From: Abiotrophia sp. HMSC24B09
GTDB taxonomy: Bacteria; Bacillota; Bacilli; Lactobacillales; Aerococcaceae
NCBI RefSeq assembly: GCF_001815865.1
Contig: NZ_KV822211.1
Coordinates: forward strand, 47,810-111,809
Direction of reading: 5' to 3'
DNA: 64,000 nucleotides
Positions 47,207 to 55,719 of the stretch are shown in pieces; position 1 is the stretch's first letter; each line of letters opens with the position of its first letter. The translations under genes and the position numbers were made by a program. A model generated the notes under the pieces. It did no database searches. It was not told the origin of the DNA and saw only the letters and a list, made by a program, of their open reading frames with translations.

Positions 47207-48208
47207 ATGAAGTTATGTGAATGGCAAGATGTGATGAAGCAGTCGCAGAATGGCATGTTACTCAAGGATTTGAATTTTAGTATTGAAGCAAGGCAGCATC
47301 TAGGAATTAAGTTCACGCAAGATGAACGGCAAATATTCTATGAGCTTTTGGTGGAGCGCGAGCGACCAACTAGCGGTCAAATCAACCGTAGTTTTAAGTC
47401 GATGGCAAGCTGTCGCTTAGATGACGGAGTCTATGAAGGTCAGACAGTTAAAGTAGCTGTCACTCTTTTTAGTCGTTTGACTGGCTATGCTGGAAATTTG
47501 TCAGAGCTCTATGAGGCCTTCGCCTTATCGGATTTAGTAAATTATCGTATCAAGGATTTGACGTCTGATCAGCGTCATCGCTTGCAGTTGCTACGAGCCA
47601 CTCTTAAGCAACCAGATTTGCTCTACCTAGAAAGCCCCATTTCGCTATTAAGTCATGACGGTGTAGGTCTATATCTTAAGGCTTTGGATTATATCAAGTC
47701 TCTCTCCCTAACCCTCTTGATTACGGCTACCTCGCTAGAAGAATTAGTTCTCCTTAATATCGTGACCTATCGTTACCAGGTTCAAAATGGATTAGAATTG
47801 GTAGATGTCTCAGAGGAAGAATCGGATTCAGAAGGTAAGGAAGCAGAGGAATTAACGGCGACTGAGCTCAACCGCGTCTTTAAGGTTGCCTGCAAACTTA
47901 GTGATAAGACTGTTTACTTTAATCCAAATGAAATAGATTATATTGAAAGCATTAATAGCGTATCGACTGTTCAAGTTAATGGTGATTCTTATCCGACTGC
48001 CATGACCTTGTCTGACTTAGAAGATAAGTTGAAGCACTTTGGCTTCTTCAGATGTCATCGATCTTACCTGGTTAATCTCCAGCGAATTAACGAATTGGTG
48101 TCCTATTCTAAGAATTCTTATACTTTGATTCTCAAGAAGCCTAAAGAAACACTCTTACCTCTGTCGCGTAGTCGATTGGACTCTTTGCGACAATTAATTG
48201 AATTATAG
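47207..48208 (+). CDS. Degenerate ABC ATPase domain fused to a LytTR DNA-binding domain
   Basis: A 333-residue fusion. About 1-205 follows the shape of an ABC ATPase, but Walker A is lost (GIKFTQDERQIFYELL), the signature reads LTSDQRHRLQL, and Walker B is LLYLESP, with Ser in place of the catalytic Glu. About 235-333 is a LytTR domain (VYFNPNEIDYIESINS, FFRCHRSYLVNLQRI). It is probably a transcription regulator of the flanking export genes, with a dead ATPase used as a sensor. Such fusions are known but uncommon. Confidence 0.8.
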   Translation: MKLCEWQDVMKQSQNGMLLKDLNFSIEARQHLGIKFTQDERQIFYELLVERERPTSGQINRSFKSMASCRLDDGVYEGQTVKVAVTLFSRLTGYAGNLSELYEAFALSDLVNYRIKDLTSDQRHRLQLLRATLKQPDLLYLESPISLLSHDGVGLYLKALDYIKSLSLTLLITATSLEELVLLNIVTYRYQVQNGLELVDVSEEESDSEGKEAEELTATELNRVFKVACKLSDKTVYFNPNEIDYIESINSVSTVQVNGDSYPTAMTLSDLEDKLKHFGFFRCHRSYLVNLQRINELVSYSKNSYTLILKKPKETLLPLSRSRLDSLRQLIEL

Positions 48209-48224
48209 CCATTTATGAGGTACC

Positions 48225-48275
48225 ACTCAGCCCGTTTTTTCCACACTTGGGCCGAGTGGGCCTCTTTTTGACTTT
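48225..48275 (+). terminator. Terminator after the LytTR fusion gene
   Basis: CCACTCAGCCC and GGGCCGAGTGG (one mismatched pair) form a hairpin followed by CTTTTTGACTTTTT. Confidence 0.75.
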
Positions 48276-48280
48276 TTGGC

Positions 48281-48335
48281 CGTACGTTTGGGCGATTTTT
48301 TACGTCAAAAGTCAAAAGTCGGTGTAGACTATAGT
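48281..48335 (+). promoter_or_regulatory. LytTR-site-like repeats and promoter of the second ABC pair
   Basis: TACGTTTGG (48283-48291) fits the LytTR motif [TA][AC][CA]GTTN[AG][TG], and TACGTCAAA follows 18 bases later. A -10 TATAGT (48330-48335) without a good -35 suggests an activated promoter. Confidence 0.5.
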
Positions 48336-48367
48336 CATCAAAGCAAATACCAGAAGGAGGCAGTCAC

Positions 48368-49222
48368 ATGTCACACACATCTGTTATCGAGGTACGCGAC
48401 CTCGTCAAACAATTTAAAAATCAAACCGCGCTCAATCATTTAGATTTTTCAGTTGAATCTGGAGAAATTTTTGGATTTTTAGGACCATCAGGTGCAGGTA
48501 AAACAACCACCATTAAAATCTTAACTGGTCAACTACTCGCTAGCTCAGGTGAAACTAAATTATTAGGAATAGCAACTGATGCTCTGACTCAAGATATCTA
48601 TCAGGAAGTCGGAATCGTCACGGATAACTCAGGTCTCTACGAAAATGTTTCTGTCTATCATAATATGAAGTTTTTCGCCGATCTACTTAAGGTTGATAAG
48701 AAGCGGATTGACTTCTTACTTGAACGCGTTGGATTGGCTCAAGATAAGAAGAAACTTGCCCGCCGTTTATCGAAAGGGATGCGTCAGCGTCTAGTATTGG
48801 CCCGTGCCCTTCTCCATTCGCCTAAGGTGCTCTTCCTAGATGAACCAACTTCCGGTTTGGATCCAGCAACTGCTCAAGCCATTCATAAGTTACTGAAGGA
48901 AGTGCAAGCTGAAGGGACCACCATCTTCCTCACAACACATAATATGGAAGAAGCGACTAAACTCTGTGATCGAGTGGCTCTCCTCAATGATGGGAAGATT
49001 GTTTCGCTCGATACGCCAAGAAATACTTGCTTAAACTTTAAGCGAGAACGCAAGTTAGAAGTAGGCTTAAAAGACAAGAGTCAGGTAGTTATTAATCAGG
49101 ATCCGGCAGGGATTGCGCAACTGAATGAATGGTTAAGCCAAGACTTAGTCGAAACCATCCATTCCAATGAACCAACGTTAGAAGAAGTATTTATTGCTAA
49201 GACAGGGAGAGAATTACTATGA
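48368..49222 (+). CDS. ABC transporter ATP-binding protein
   Basis: A 284-residue ATPase with an intact Walker A (GPSGAGKTTTI), signature LSKGMRQRLVLARALL, Walker B VLFLDEPTSGLD and H-loop TTHNMEEA. The next gene, a permease, overlaps its stop (ATGA), so they make one transporter. AGAAGGAGG precedes the ATG. Probably a bacteriocin- or lipid-related exporter; substrate unknown. Confidence 0.9.
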   Translation: MSHTSVIEVRDLVKQFKNQTALNHLDFSVESGEIFGFLGPSGAGKTTTIKILTGQLLASSGETKLLGIATDALTQDIYQEVGIVTDNSGLYENVSVYHNMKFFADLLKVDKKRIDFLLERVGLAQDKKKLARRLSKGMRQRLVLARALLHSPKVLFLDEPTSGLDPATAQAIHKLLKEVQAEGTTIFLTTHNMEEATKLCDRVALLNDGKIVSLDTPRNTCLNFKRERKLEVGLKDKSQVVINQDPAGIAQLNEWLSQDLVETIHSNEPTLEEVFIAKTGRELL

Positions 49223-49950
49223 TGAACTTACACAAAATCTGGACTATTTCAAAATTCAAAATTTACCAAATCGTTGTTAATATGCAGATTTTACCTATTT
49301 TGTTAATGGGTATGATCATGCCGGTTGCTATGAATTTTATCTTACCTCGAACGGATGAATTTGCTCAAGGAAATGTACGTAGTATCATGATTATTTCCAT
49401 GGGTTTCATCTTTATCGCAGGAATGGGAAGTGCCATGACTGGCATGATGAGCTTAGTTGAGGAAAAGGAAAAGAAAACCTTGCGGGTCTTGATGACTTCA
49501 ACGGTAACAAGCTTAGAATTTCTCATTGCTACCCTACTGCCAACGGTTGTTCTCTTAATGTTACTCAGCTACCTCTTGATTCCTTTATCAGGTATGAGCT
49601 TTACTGATTTATCTCTTCTTAAGTATGGGATTGTCAGCCTATCAACCATTGTTTCTGGATCTATTATTGGCTTTATTTCAGGAATTTTCGCTAAAAATTC
49701 ATCTGAGGCTACAGCCTACAGTATTTTCCCTTTGATGATTTTAATCTTAGTTCCTTTCTATTCCATGTTTAGTGAACCTTTGGCTAAGGTTGCGCCCTAT
49801 CTATACACTAACTTCTTCTTCAGTTGGGCGCGTAACTTTGCTGATGCTAGCTTACCTCTGCGAGAAGTCTTAGTAGCTTTAGCTTGGTTGTTAGGTCTTA
49901 GTCTGGTTTTCGTTCTACTCTATCGTCACAATGGATTAGAAAAAGAATAG
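49219..49950 (+). CDS. ABC-2 type permease
   Basis: A 243-residue membrane protein with about six helices. It is the partner of the ATPase it overlaps by four bases, and related to the permease at 46466-47191. It ends 13 bases before a small membrane-protein gene. The start could be the first or second ATG of a tandem pair. Confidence 0.85.
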   Translation: MMNLHKIWTISKFKIYQIVVNMQILPILLMGMIMPVAMNFILPRTDEFAQGNVRSIMIISMGFIFIAGMGSAMTGMMSLVEEKEKKTLRVLMTSTVTSLEFLIATLLPTVVLLMLLSYLLIPLSGMSFTDLSLLKYGIVSLSTIVSGSIIGFISGIFAKNSSEATAYSIFPLMILILVPFYSMFSEPLAKVAPYLYTNFFFSWARNFADASLPLREVLVALAWLLGLSLVFVLLYRHNGLEKE

Positions 49951-49962
49951 GGGGAAACTCTT

Positions 49963-50160
49963 ATGTCATGTACTCGTCCTAATCGGCTAATCAATATGGT
50001 TTTACTTGTTGTCCTTCTCTTAAGTCTTTTGATAGAAGTCACGATAGGATCAAGCACCAGCCTTTGGTTATCCATTTTAGGAAATCCATACTTGCAGCGT
50101 GCCATCGCCATGGCCATCATTGGGAACTTTTGCTATAAGTTGTGTCGTCAGGAATGCTAA
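49963..50160 (+). CDS. Small membrane protein, 65 residues, unknown
   Basis: MSCTRPNRLINMVLLVVLLL begins a protein with one long hydrophobic segment (about 11-30), a possible second at about 45-58 and a Cys-rich end (CYKLCRQEC). GGGGAAA precedes the ATG. It is the last gene of the ABC locus, before a terminator. I know no family; it could be an accessory or immunity protein for the exporter, but this is speculation. Confidence 0.55.
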   Translation: MSCTRPNRLINMVLLVVLLLSLLIEVTIGSSTSLWLSILGNPYLQRAIAMAIIGNFCYKLCRQEC

Positions 50161-50167
50161 GTAACTC

Positions 50168-50195
50168 CATCCCCCTTTTTGGGGGATATTTTTGT
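50168..50195 (+). terminator. Terminator of the ABC locus
   Basis: ATCCCCC-TTTTT-GGGGGAT followed by ATTTTTGTT. Confidence 0.88.
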
Positions 50196-50229
50196 TAATA
50201 GACTTATGGGAGATTCTTCTGATTATAGC

Positions 50230-50258
50230 TTGCAATTCTTGCTAGGCTCGCGTATAAT
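50230..50258 (+). promoter_or_regulatory. Promoter of rpsF-ssb-rpsR
   Basis: TTGCAA (50230-50235), 17 bases and TATAAT (50253-50258). Confidence 0.85.
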
Positions 50259-50276
50259 TAATAGATGTGAGTATGT

Positions 50277-50318
50277 GACTATTTCCATACTCTCCTTGCT
50301 CTTTATGAGCCAATAGTC
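50277..50318 (+). ncRNA. Structured leader of rpsF (S6 leader candidate)
   Basis: GACTATT (50277-50283) pairs with AATAGTC (50312-50318), enclosing an unpaired stretch and a small GCTC/GAGC hairpin, just before the ribosome binding site. Its place fits the S6:S18 autoregulatory leader, though the usual CCG bulge is not obvious. Confidence 0.4.
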
Positions 50319-50336
50319 CAAAAGGAGGTGCAGTCA

Positions 50337-50636
50337 ATGAGTCAAGCAACTAAATACGAAATCTTGTACATCATCCGTCCTGATTTAACAGATGATGCTA
50401 AGAAAGAATTGGTCGAGCGTTTCAATTCAATCTTAACTGAGAACGGTACTGAAGTTGTTGAATCGAAAGACTGGGCGAAAAAACGTTTTGCTTACGAAAT
50501 CAACGACTACAAAGAAGGTATTTACCATATCGTGAATGTTGTCGCTGAAAACGCACAAGGCATTAACGAATTCGACCGTCTTGCGAAAATCAACCGTGAC
50601 ATCTTACGTCACATGATCGTCAAAGTCGAAGCTTAA
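50337..50636 (+). CDS. rpsF: 30S ribosomal protein S6
   Basis: S6 pairs with S18 on the 30S platform. The 99 residues begin [22 protein letters not shown]; the ATG at 50337 has AAAAGGAGG upstream, while the in-frame GTG earlier lies within that site. First of rpsF-ssb-rpsR. Confidence 0.97.
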   Translation: MSQATKYEILYIIRPDLTDDAKKELVERFNSILTENGTEVVESKDWAKKRFAYEINDYKEGIYHIVNVVAENAQGINEFDRLAKINRDILRHMIVKVEA

Positions 50637-50637
50637 T

Positions 50638-50653
50638 TGTTTCACGTGAAACA
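50638..50653. other. parS: parS site 1
   Basis: TGTTTCACGTGAAACA, a perfect 16-bp ParB-binding palindrome, between rpsF and ssb and inside the ssb untranslated region. Confidence 0.96.
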
Positions 50654-50672
50654 TCTTGAGGGAGGAACCAAC

Positions 50673-51191
50673 ATGAATACTGTACAATTAGTCGGACGTT
50701 TAACCCGTGATGTTGAATTACGTTTTACCTCATCTGGCACTGCAGTCGGTTCTTTTACCATTGCGGTTAACCGTAATTTTACTAACCAACAAGGTGAACG
50801 TGAAGCGGACTTCATTTCGTGTGTGATTTGGCGGAAGGCAGCTGAAAACTTAGCTAACTTCACGCGTAAAGGTTCCTTGATTGCTATTGATGGACGTCTT
50901 CAAACACGTTCATATGATAACCAACAAGGTCAACGAGTATATGTAACCGAAGTGGTTGTTAACAACTTCGACTTGCTAGAATCTCGCTCTGTGACTGAAC
51001 AACGCCCTGTCTCTAGTCCAAATACTGATCATCAAGCAGGTGCTTATGGTGCAGGTGGTGGAGGCGGATACCAATCACAGCCACAAATGAATCAAAATAA
51101 CTATAATCAATCATTTTCTTCATCAAGTACTTCTCCATTCATGGATGAAGGTTACCCAATTGATATTTCTGAAGATGATTTACCATTCTAA
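50673..51191 (+). CDS. ssb: Single-stranded DNA-binding protein
   Basis: Coats single-stranded DNA in replication and repair. The 172-residue protein has an OB fold (MNTVQLVGRLTRDVELRFT), a Gly/Gln/Asn-rich linker and the acidic interaction tail DEGYPIDISEDDLPF. Start at 50673 after GAGGGAGG; the upstream frame runs through parS. Confidence 0.97.
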   Translation: MNTVQLVGRLTRDVELRFTSSGTAVGSFTIAVNRNFTNQQGEREADFISCVIWRKAAENLANFTRKGSLIAIDGRLQTRSYDNQQGQRVYVTEVVVNNFDLLESRSVTEQRPVSSPNTDHQAGAYGAGGGGGYQSQPQMNQNNYNQSFSSSSTSPFMDEGYPIDISEDDLPF

Positions 51192-51213
51192 GAATTAATA
51201 AGGAGTATGACAT

Positions 51214-51459
51214 ATGGCTGAACAACAACAACGCCGTGGCGGCCGTCGCCGTCGTAGAAAAGTATGTTTCTTCTGCGCAAACCATATCGATCATCCTGAC
51301 TACAAAGACGTAGATTTACTCAAACGTTTCATTTCTGAAAAAGGGAAAATCTTACCACGTCGTGTAACTGGGACTTGCGCGAAGCACCAACGTGCTTTAA
51401 CCGTTGCTATTAAACGTGCACGGATTATGGGTCTTTTACCATTTACTGTACAAGACTAA
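51214..51459 (+). CDS. rpsR: 30S ribosomal protein S18
   Basis: S18 binds S6. The 81 residues carry [37 protein letters not shown] and the usual [22 protein letters not shown]. Last of the operon, with a UUCG terminator next. Confidence 0.97.
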   Translation: MAEQQQRRGGRRRRRKVCFFCANHIDHPDYKDVDLLKRFISEKGKILPRRVTGTCAKHQRALTVAIKRARIMGLLPFTVQD

Positions 51460-51466
51460 TTTTACT

Positions 51467-51494
51467 GACTAGAACTTCGGTTCTAGTCTTTTTT
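51467..51494 (+). terminator. Terminator after rpsR
   Basis: GACTAGAAC-TTCG-GTTCTAGTC with six T residues; its U-tract runs into parS site 2. Confidence 0.93.
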
Positions 51495-51509
51495 GTTTCA
51501 CGTGAAACA
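51494..51509. other. parS: parS site 2
   Basis: TGTTTCACGTGAAACA, perfect, in the rpsR-gdpP gap. Confidence 0.96.
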
Positions 51510-51581
51510 TTCCTCGTCAACTAGAGAAACTAGAATAAATGTGGTAAAATAGAGGAGAATAAAACTACTAGGAGGTGGACA

Positions 51582-53588
51582 GTGAAAAAAGATAGAATAA
51601 GGCAGTTTATAAAACTGTTGGACCGCTCTTCAATGAAGTGGCCAGTATTGTTTTTTACCGTCTTTTATCTCTCTATTATTCTAGCAACGCTTGCTTATAT
51701 GCCCTGGATAGCACTTCTGATGCTAGTGTTAATGTTCTTATTCATACTGATTGGATTTAATCATTTTGAAGGTTACATGCAATATTTAGAACAGCAGTAC
51801 TCTAGTGTGGCACCAACCTTGCACTTAGCGCAAGAAGATGCCTTGTATCGTGCTCCTATTGCGGTGCTTATCTACAATAATAAGCACGAGGTAGCCTGGG
51901 TTAACCCAGAGTTTCAGCATCATTATGGGAATCTACAACTTCTGGGACAGCCACTTGCTAAGTTACATCAAGGTTTAGGAGAAATAATAAACCAAGAAAA
52001 TCCAGAAAAACAATGGCAAACTATTGAGGTAAATCAAAAGTATTATCGTTATCTACATCAACCGTCCTATCAGGCGATTTACTTTATTGATCAAACACCT
52101 GAACATGAGATGGTAGCTCAAAGAGCGTATGATCGTATAGTCTTTGGCTACTTGCTCATTGACGAATACGATGAATTAGTACAGTCCATGGATGACAGTG
52201 AGACTTCGCTCTTTGATGCTAAACTATTAAATGGTTTGCGAGAATGGGCTAATCAATTCAACCTTTATCTCAAACGTTTAGAAGATGATCGGTTTTTAAT
52301 ATTAGCTAATCAAGCAGCCCTAGATGTGTTGGAGAAGGATAAATTCAAAACGCTAGAAAGCATAAAAGAAACAGAAGCTAAACAGTCAATCCCTGTATCG
52401 ATAAGTGTAGGGCTTGCATACTCAGAGGACACCTATTATGGGCTTGATGAACTAGCCAATCAAGCTCAACTTAATGTAGAGTTAGCTTTAGCGCGTGGGG
52501 GTGATCAGACTGTAGTTCGCTCACACAACGGTCAAGCCCGTTTTTATGGTGGTAAGTTGAACGTTAACCAAAAACGCTCAATTACACGTTCTAAATTGGT
52601 TTATCAGGCCCTGCTGACCTCTGTCGAACAAGCCAACCGTGTGATTATTGCGGGCCATAAATATCCTGATATGGATGCTGTTGCGTCAGCCTTAGGGATT
52701 CATAAAATTGTAAGTCAACAGGGTAAATTTGCTAGAATTATCCTTGATCGCCAGGAGTTATCTGATGATGTGGCTCAGCTTCTTGAATTTCCTGCAATCA
52801 AGAATGAGGCCTCCAATCTATTCATTAGTTTAGAGGAAGCTCAAGAGATTGTTGATAATCGTACTCTCGTTGTCATGGTGGATCACCACAGACCTAGCTT
52901 ATCTGCTGCTGGCCCACTAGTGAATGAGCATGAGGTGGTCATCATTGATCATCACCGCCGAAGTGAAGATTTCCCTACTAAGCCAGTCCTAACCTTCATT
53001 GAGCCTTATGCCTCATCAACATCAGAGTTAGTTACGGAATTCTTCATCTATATGCGGAACAGTCACGAAACACTGAACAAAACAGAGGCAACAGCCCTCT
53101 TAGCTGGTATTATTGTGGACACTAATAACTTTGCCAGTCGCACAGGGTCGAGAACTTTTGATGCAGCAAGTTATCTTAAGTCTCGTGGTGCTAATGAACA
53201 CTTAATTCAGCAGTTGCTTAAGGAAGACCTTAAGCGATTGTTAGAGCGCAACGAGATTATAGCTCAGGCCCATTATATCGGTGAAGATATTATTGTAGCT
53301 AAGGCTCAAGAGGGAAAAGTTTATGACAATGTGACAGCCTCTCAAGCAGCGGATGTCATGCTAACACTTAAAAAAGTAGAAGCTTCTTTTGTTATATTTG
53401 AGCGCCCTGATCAAACAATCGGGATTAGTGCCCGTTCCATGGGTGGGCTTAATGTCCAGACCTTGATGGAAGAAATGGGTGGGGGTGGTCATTTGACTAC
53501 TGCTGCAACTCAAATAAAGGAATCAAGTCTTGATCAAGTCTATCAAGACTTAGTAGAGACCATTCAACGTAATAAGGAGGAAAGTTGA
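51582..53588 (+). CDS. gdpP: Cyclic-di-AMP phosphodiesterase GdpP (GTG start)
   Basis: Hydrolyses the second messenger c-di-AMP. The 668 residues have two N-terminal membrane helices, a degenerate PAS domain, a degenerate GGDEF domain, a DHH phosphodiesterase ([28 protein letters not shown]) and a DHHA1 domain ending [13 protein letters not shown]. The start is the GTG at 51582 after AGGAGG. rplI follows with a small overlap. Confidence 0.93.
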   Translation: MKKDRIRQFIKLLDRSSMKWPVLFFTVFYLSIILATLAYMPWIALLMLVLMFLFILIGFNHFEGYMQYLEQQYSSVAPTLHLAQEDALYRAPIAVLIYNNKHEVAWVNPEFQHHYGNLQLLGQPLAKLHQGLGEIINQENPEKQWQTIEVNQKYYRYLHQPSYQAIYFIDQTPEHEMVAQRAYDRIVFGYLLIDEYDELVQSMDDSETSLFDAKLLNGLREWANQFNLYLKRLEDDRFLILANQAALDVLEKDKFKTLESIKETEAKQSIPVSISVGLAYSEDTYYGLDELANQAQLNVELALARGGDQTVVRSHNGQARFYGGKLNVNQKRSITRSKLVYQALLTSVEQANRVIIAGHKYPDMDAVASALGIHKIVSQQGKFARIILDRQELSDDVAQLLEFPAIKNEASNLFISLEEAQEIVDNRTLVVMVDHHRPSLSAAGPLVNEHEVVIIDHHRRSEDFPTKPVLTFIEPYASSTSELVTEFFIYMRNSHETLNKTEATALLAGIIVDTNNFASRTGSRTFDAASYLKSRGANEHLIQQLLKEDLKRLLERNEIIAQAHYIGEDIIVAKAQEGKVYDNVTASQAADVMLTLKKVEASFVIFERPDQTIGISARSMGGLNVQTLMEEMGGGGHLTTAATQIKESSLDQVYQDLVETIQRNKEES

Positions 53589-54040
53589 TGAAAGTAATCT
53601 TACTACAAGACGTAAAAAAACAAGGAAAAAAGGGTCAATTGATTGAAGTATCGGAGGGCTATGGCCGTAACTTCTTAATCAAGAATGGCTTAGCTAAACT
53701 TGCTGATAATGCTGCAGTTAATCAATTAAATGCTGAAAATAAAGCTAAGACTCGCTTAGAGGCTGAAGAATTGGCTCAAGCAAAAGACCTTAAAGAAAAA
53801 CTCGAAGATGAAAAAACTGTGATTGTAATTAAAGCAAAGTCAGGCGCAGATGGTCGTCTCTTTGGGACGATCCCATCGAAACAAATCGCTGAAGAACTTA
53901 AAAAACAGTATAACCTCAGTATTGATAAACGCAAGATTCAGCTGGAACAAAATTTAGCTTCCTTAGGCTACCACCATGTAGTAGCTAAGTTACATCATGA
54001 TGTGACCGCCAAACTTAACGTTCATGTTGTAGAAGCCTAA
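53588..54040 (+). CDS. rplI: 50S ribosomal protein L9
   Basis: The 150 residues begin [31 protein letters not shown], then a long helix and C-terminal domain. The ATG at 53588 shares its A with the gdpP stop. It is separated from dnaB, its usual neighbour. Confidence 0.97.
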   Translation: MKVILLQDVKKQGKKGQLIEVSEGYGRNFLIKNGLAKLADNAAVNQLNAENKAKTRLEAEELAQAKDLKEKLEDEKTVIVIKAKSGADGRLFGTIPSKQIAEELKKQYNLSIDKRKIQLEQNLASLGYHHVVAKLHHDVTAKLNVHVVEA

Positions 54041-54051
54041 GTGTACATCTT

Positions 54052-54078
54052 AAAGGGACTGACTAGGTCAGTCCCTTT
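54052..54078 (+). terminator. Terminator after rplI
   Basis: AAAGGGACTGAC-TAG-GTCAGTCCCTTT hairpin followed by ATTG; a parS site begins three bases later. Confidence 0.85.
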
Positions 54079-54080
54079 AT

Positions 54081-54096
54081 TGTTTCACGTGAAACA
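54081..54096. other. parS: parS site 3
   Basis: TGTTTCACGTGAAACA, perfect, between rplI and rsmG, closest to parA-parB. Confidence 0.96.
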
Positions 54097-54185
54097 TTCG
54101 ACCTAATTAGAGACAAAAATGGGCAGCTATCAGTTGCTATTTTTTCGGATATACGGTAAAGTAAATAGTGGTTGTGAAACTTTTT

Positions 54186-54194
54186 TGTTTCACG
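54186..54194. other. parS half-site
   Basis: TGTTTCACG matches the left half of parS only, about 30 bases before rsmG; the right half is missing. Confidence 0.3.
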
Positions 54195-54224
54195 GATTAT
54201 TCACAAGAAAGAAGGCTCTCATCC

Positions 54225-54947
54225 ATGAATCCAGAGACATTTATTGCCCAATGCGCCGCACATGGACTAGTGCTGAATGACCAGCAAATTGCCCAATTTG
54301 AGCGCTATTTTCAACTCTTGGTTGAGTGGAATGAGAAAATGAATTTAACGGCCATTACCCAACGTGAAGAAGTCTACCTCAAGCATTTTTATGACTGCTT
54401 AATGGCTCTATGGAATATGCCCTTGGATAATTACGCTCTTCAACTCTGTGATGTTGGGGCTGGCGCAGGATTTCCAAGTATTCCATTAAAAATCGCTCAT
54501 CCGGAATTGCAAGTGACAATCGTCGACTCACTCCAGAAGCGTCTGACTTTTATTGATCATTTGGCTCAGGAACTTGGCTTAGAAGGGGTATCCTGTGTCC
54601 ATGGACGTGCTGAAGATGTAGGACAAAATCCTGTCTATCGAGGGCAGTTTGATTTAGTAACAGCTCGGGCGGTCGCAAGCCTCAATGTTCTAGCAGAATA
54701 CTGCCTTCCTTTAGTTAAGATTGGAGGCCAGTTCTTGGCATTGAAAGCACAGAAGTCAGACCAGGAGCTAGAAGAAGCAGGGGCAGCCATTCGTGTTCTA
54801 GGTGCCAAGCTAATCAAGGTAACGGAAGACCAGTTGCCAGTTGAGTCAGCAGACCGTCGTTATATTCTGATTCAAAAAACAAAAGAGACGCCTAATAAGT
54901 ATCCGCGTAAGGCAGGTAAACCTGCCAAAAATCCAATAAAAGCCTAG
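54225..54947 (+). CDS. rsmG: 16S rRNA (guanine-N7) methyltransferase RsmG
   Basis: Methylates G527 of 16S rRNA. The 240 residues have the SAM-binding DVGAGAGFPSIPLKI and VTARAVASLNVLAEY. The ATG at 54225 gives the family start MNPETFIAQCAAHG; the upstream frame overlaps the parS half-site. It lies before parA, as in many Firmicutes. Confidence 0.95.
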   Translation: MNPETFIAQCAAHGLVLNDQQIAQFERYFQLLVEWNEKMNLTAITQREEVYLKHFYDCLMALWNMPLDNYALQLCDVGAGAGFPSIPLKIAHPELQVTIVDSLQKRLTFIDHLAQELGLEGVSCVHGRAEDVGQNPVYRGQFDLVTARAVASLNVLAEYCLPLVKIGGQFLALKAQKSDQELEEAGAAIRVLGAKLIKVTEDQLPVESADRRYILIQKTKETPNKYPRKAGKPAKNPIKA

Positions 54948-54957
54948 GAGGTAAGCT

Positions 54958-55719
54958 ATGGGAAGAATGATTGCAATCGGAAATCAGAAGGGTGGCGTTG
55001 GTAAAACAACGACTACCGTCAACTTGGGAGCTGCCCTGGCTTTCCAAGGCAAGAAAGTCCTGATTATTGATATGGACTCACAGGGGAATGCAACCAGTGG
55101 TTTAGGGATTGAACGAGCTGACGTTAAGCAAAGCGTCTACGAAGTCCTAGTCGATCAAATTGAAGCAGCGGGAGCTATCTTGCCTACTTCTCGCGAGAAT
55201 CTCTGGATTTTACCATCTACCCTCCAATTAGCTGGGGCAGAGATTGAACTGGCAACAGCAGACCACCGCGAATCAAGGCTCAAACAGGCTATTGAACCTA
55301 TTAAGGCTGACTACGATTATATTTTAGTAGATTGTCCACCATCACTCGGCCAGTTATCGCTCAATGCATTTACAGCGAGTGATACCATCTTGATTCCAGT
55401 ACAGTGCGAATACTATGCCTTAGAAGGTTTGAGCCAACTCTTGAACACTATTCGCTTGGTTCAACGTACCTATAATAAGAACTTTCGGATTGAAGGCGTA
55501 CTCTTGACCATGTTGGATGCTCGAACCAATTTGGGTTATGAAGTGGTTGAAGAAGTGCGTAAATATTTCCAAGAAAAAGTCTATCAGACAATCATTACAC
55601 GTAATGTCCGACTCTCTGAAGCGCCATCCTATGGTCAGTCAGTCATTGACTATGATCCAAAATCTCGTGGAGCTGAAATGTATATGGACTTAGCCAAGGA
55701 GGTGGCTGCAAATGGCTAA
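54958..55719 (+). CDS. parA: Chromosome partitioning protein ParA (Soj)
   Basis: A 253-residue ATPase that works with ParB in origin segregation. Deviant Walker A KGGVGKTTTTVNLGAAL, DMDSQGNATSGLG, VDCPPSLG and DPKSRGAEMY. Its end overlaps the parB start by eight bases. GGAGG precedes the ATG. Confidence 0.95.
   Translation: MGRMIAIGNQKGGVGKTTTTVNLGAALAFQGKKVLIIDMDSQGNATSGLGIERADVKQSVYEVLVDQIEAAGAILPTSRENLWILPSTLQLAGAEIELATADHRESRLKQAIEPIKADYDYILVDCPPSLGQLSLNAFTASDTILIPVQCEYYALEGLSQLLNTIRLVQRTYNKNFRIEGVLLTMLDARTNLGYEVVEEVRKYFQEKVYQTIITRNVRLSEAPSYGQSVIDYDPKSRGAEMYMDLAKEVAANG

Noticed and set aside
54186-54201. Fourth parS site
   Set aside because: Only the left half matches; the right half (GATTATT) does not.
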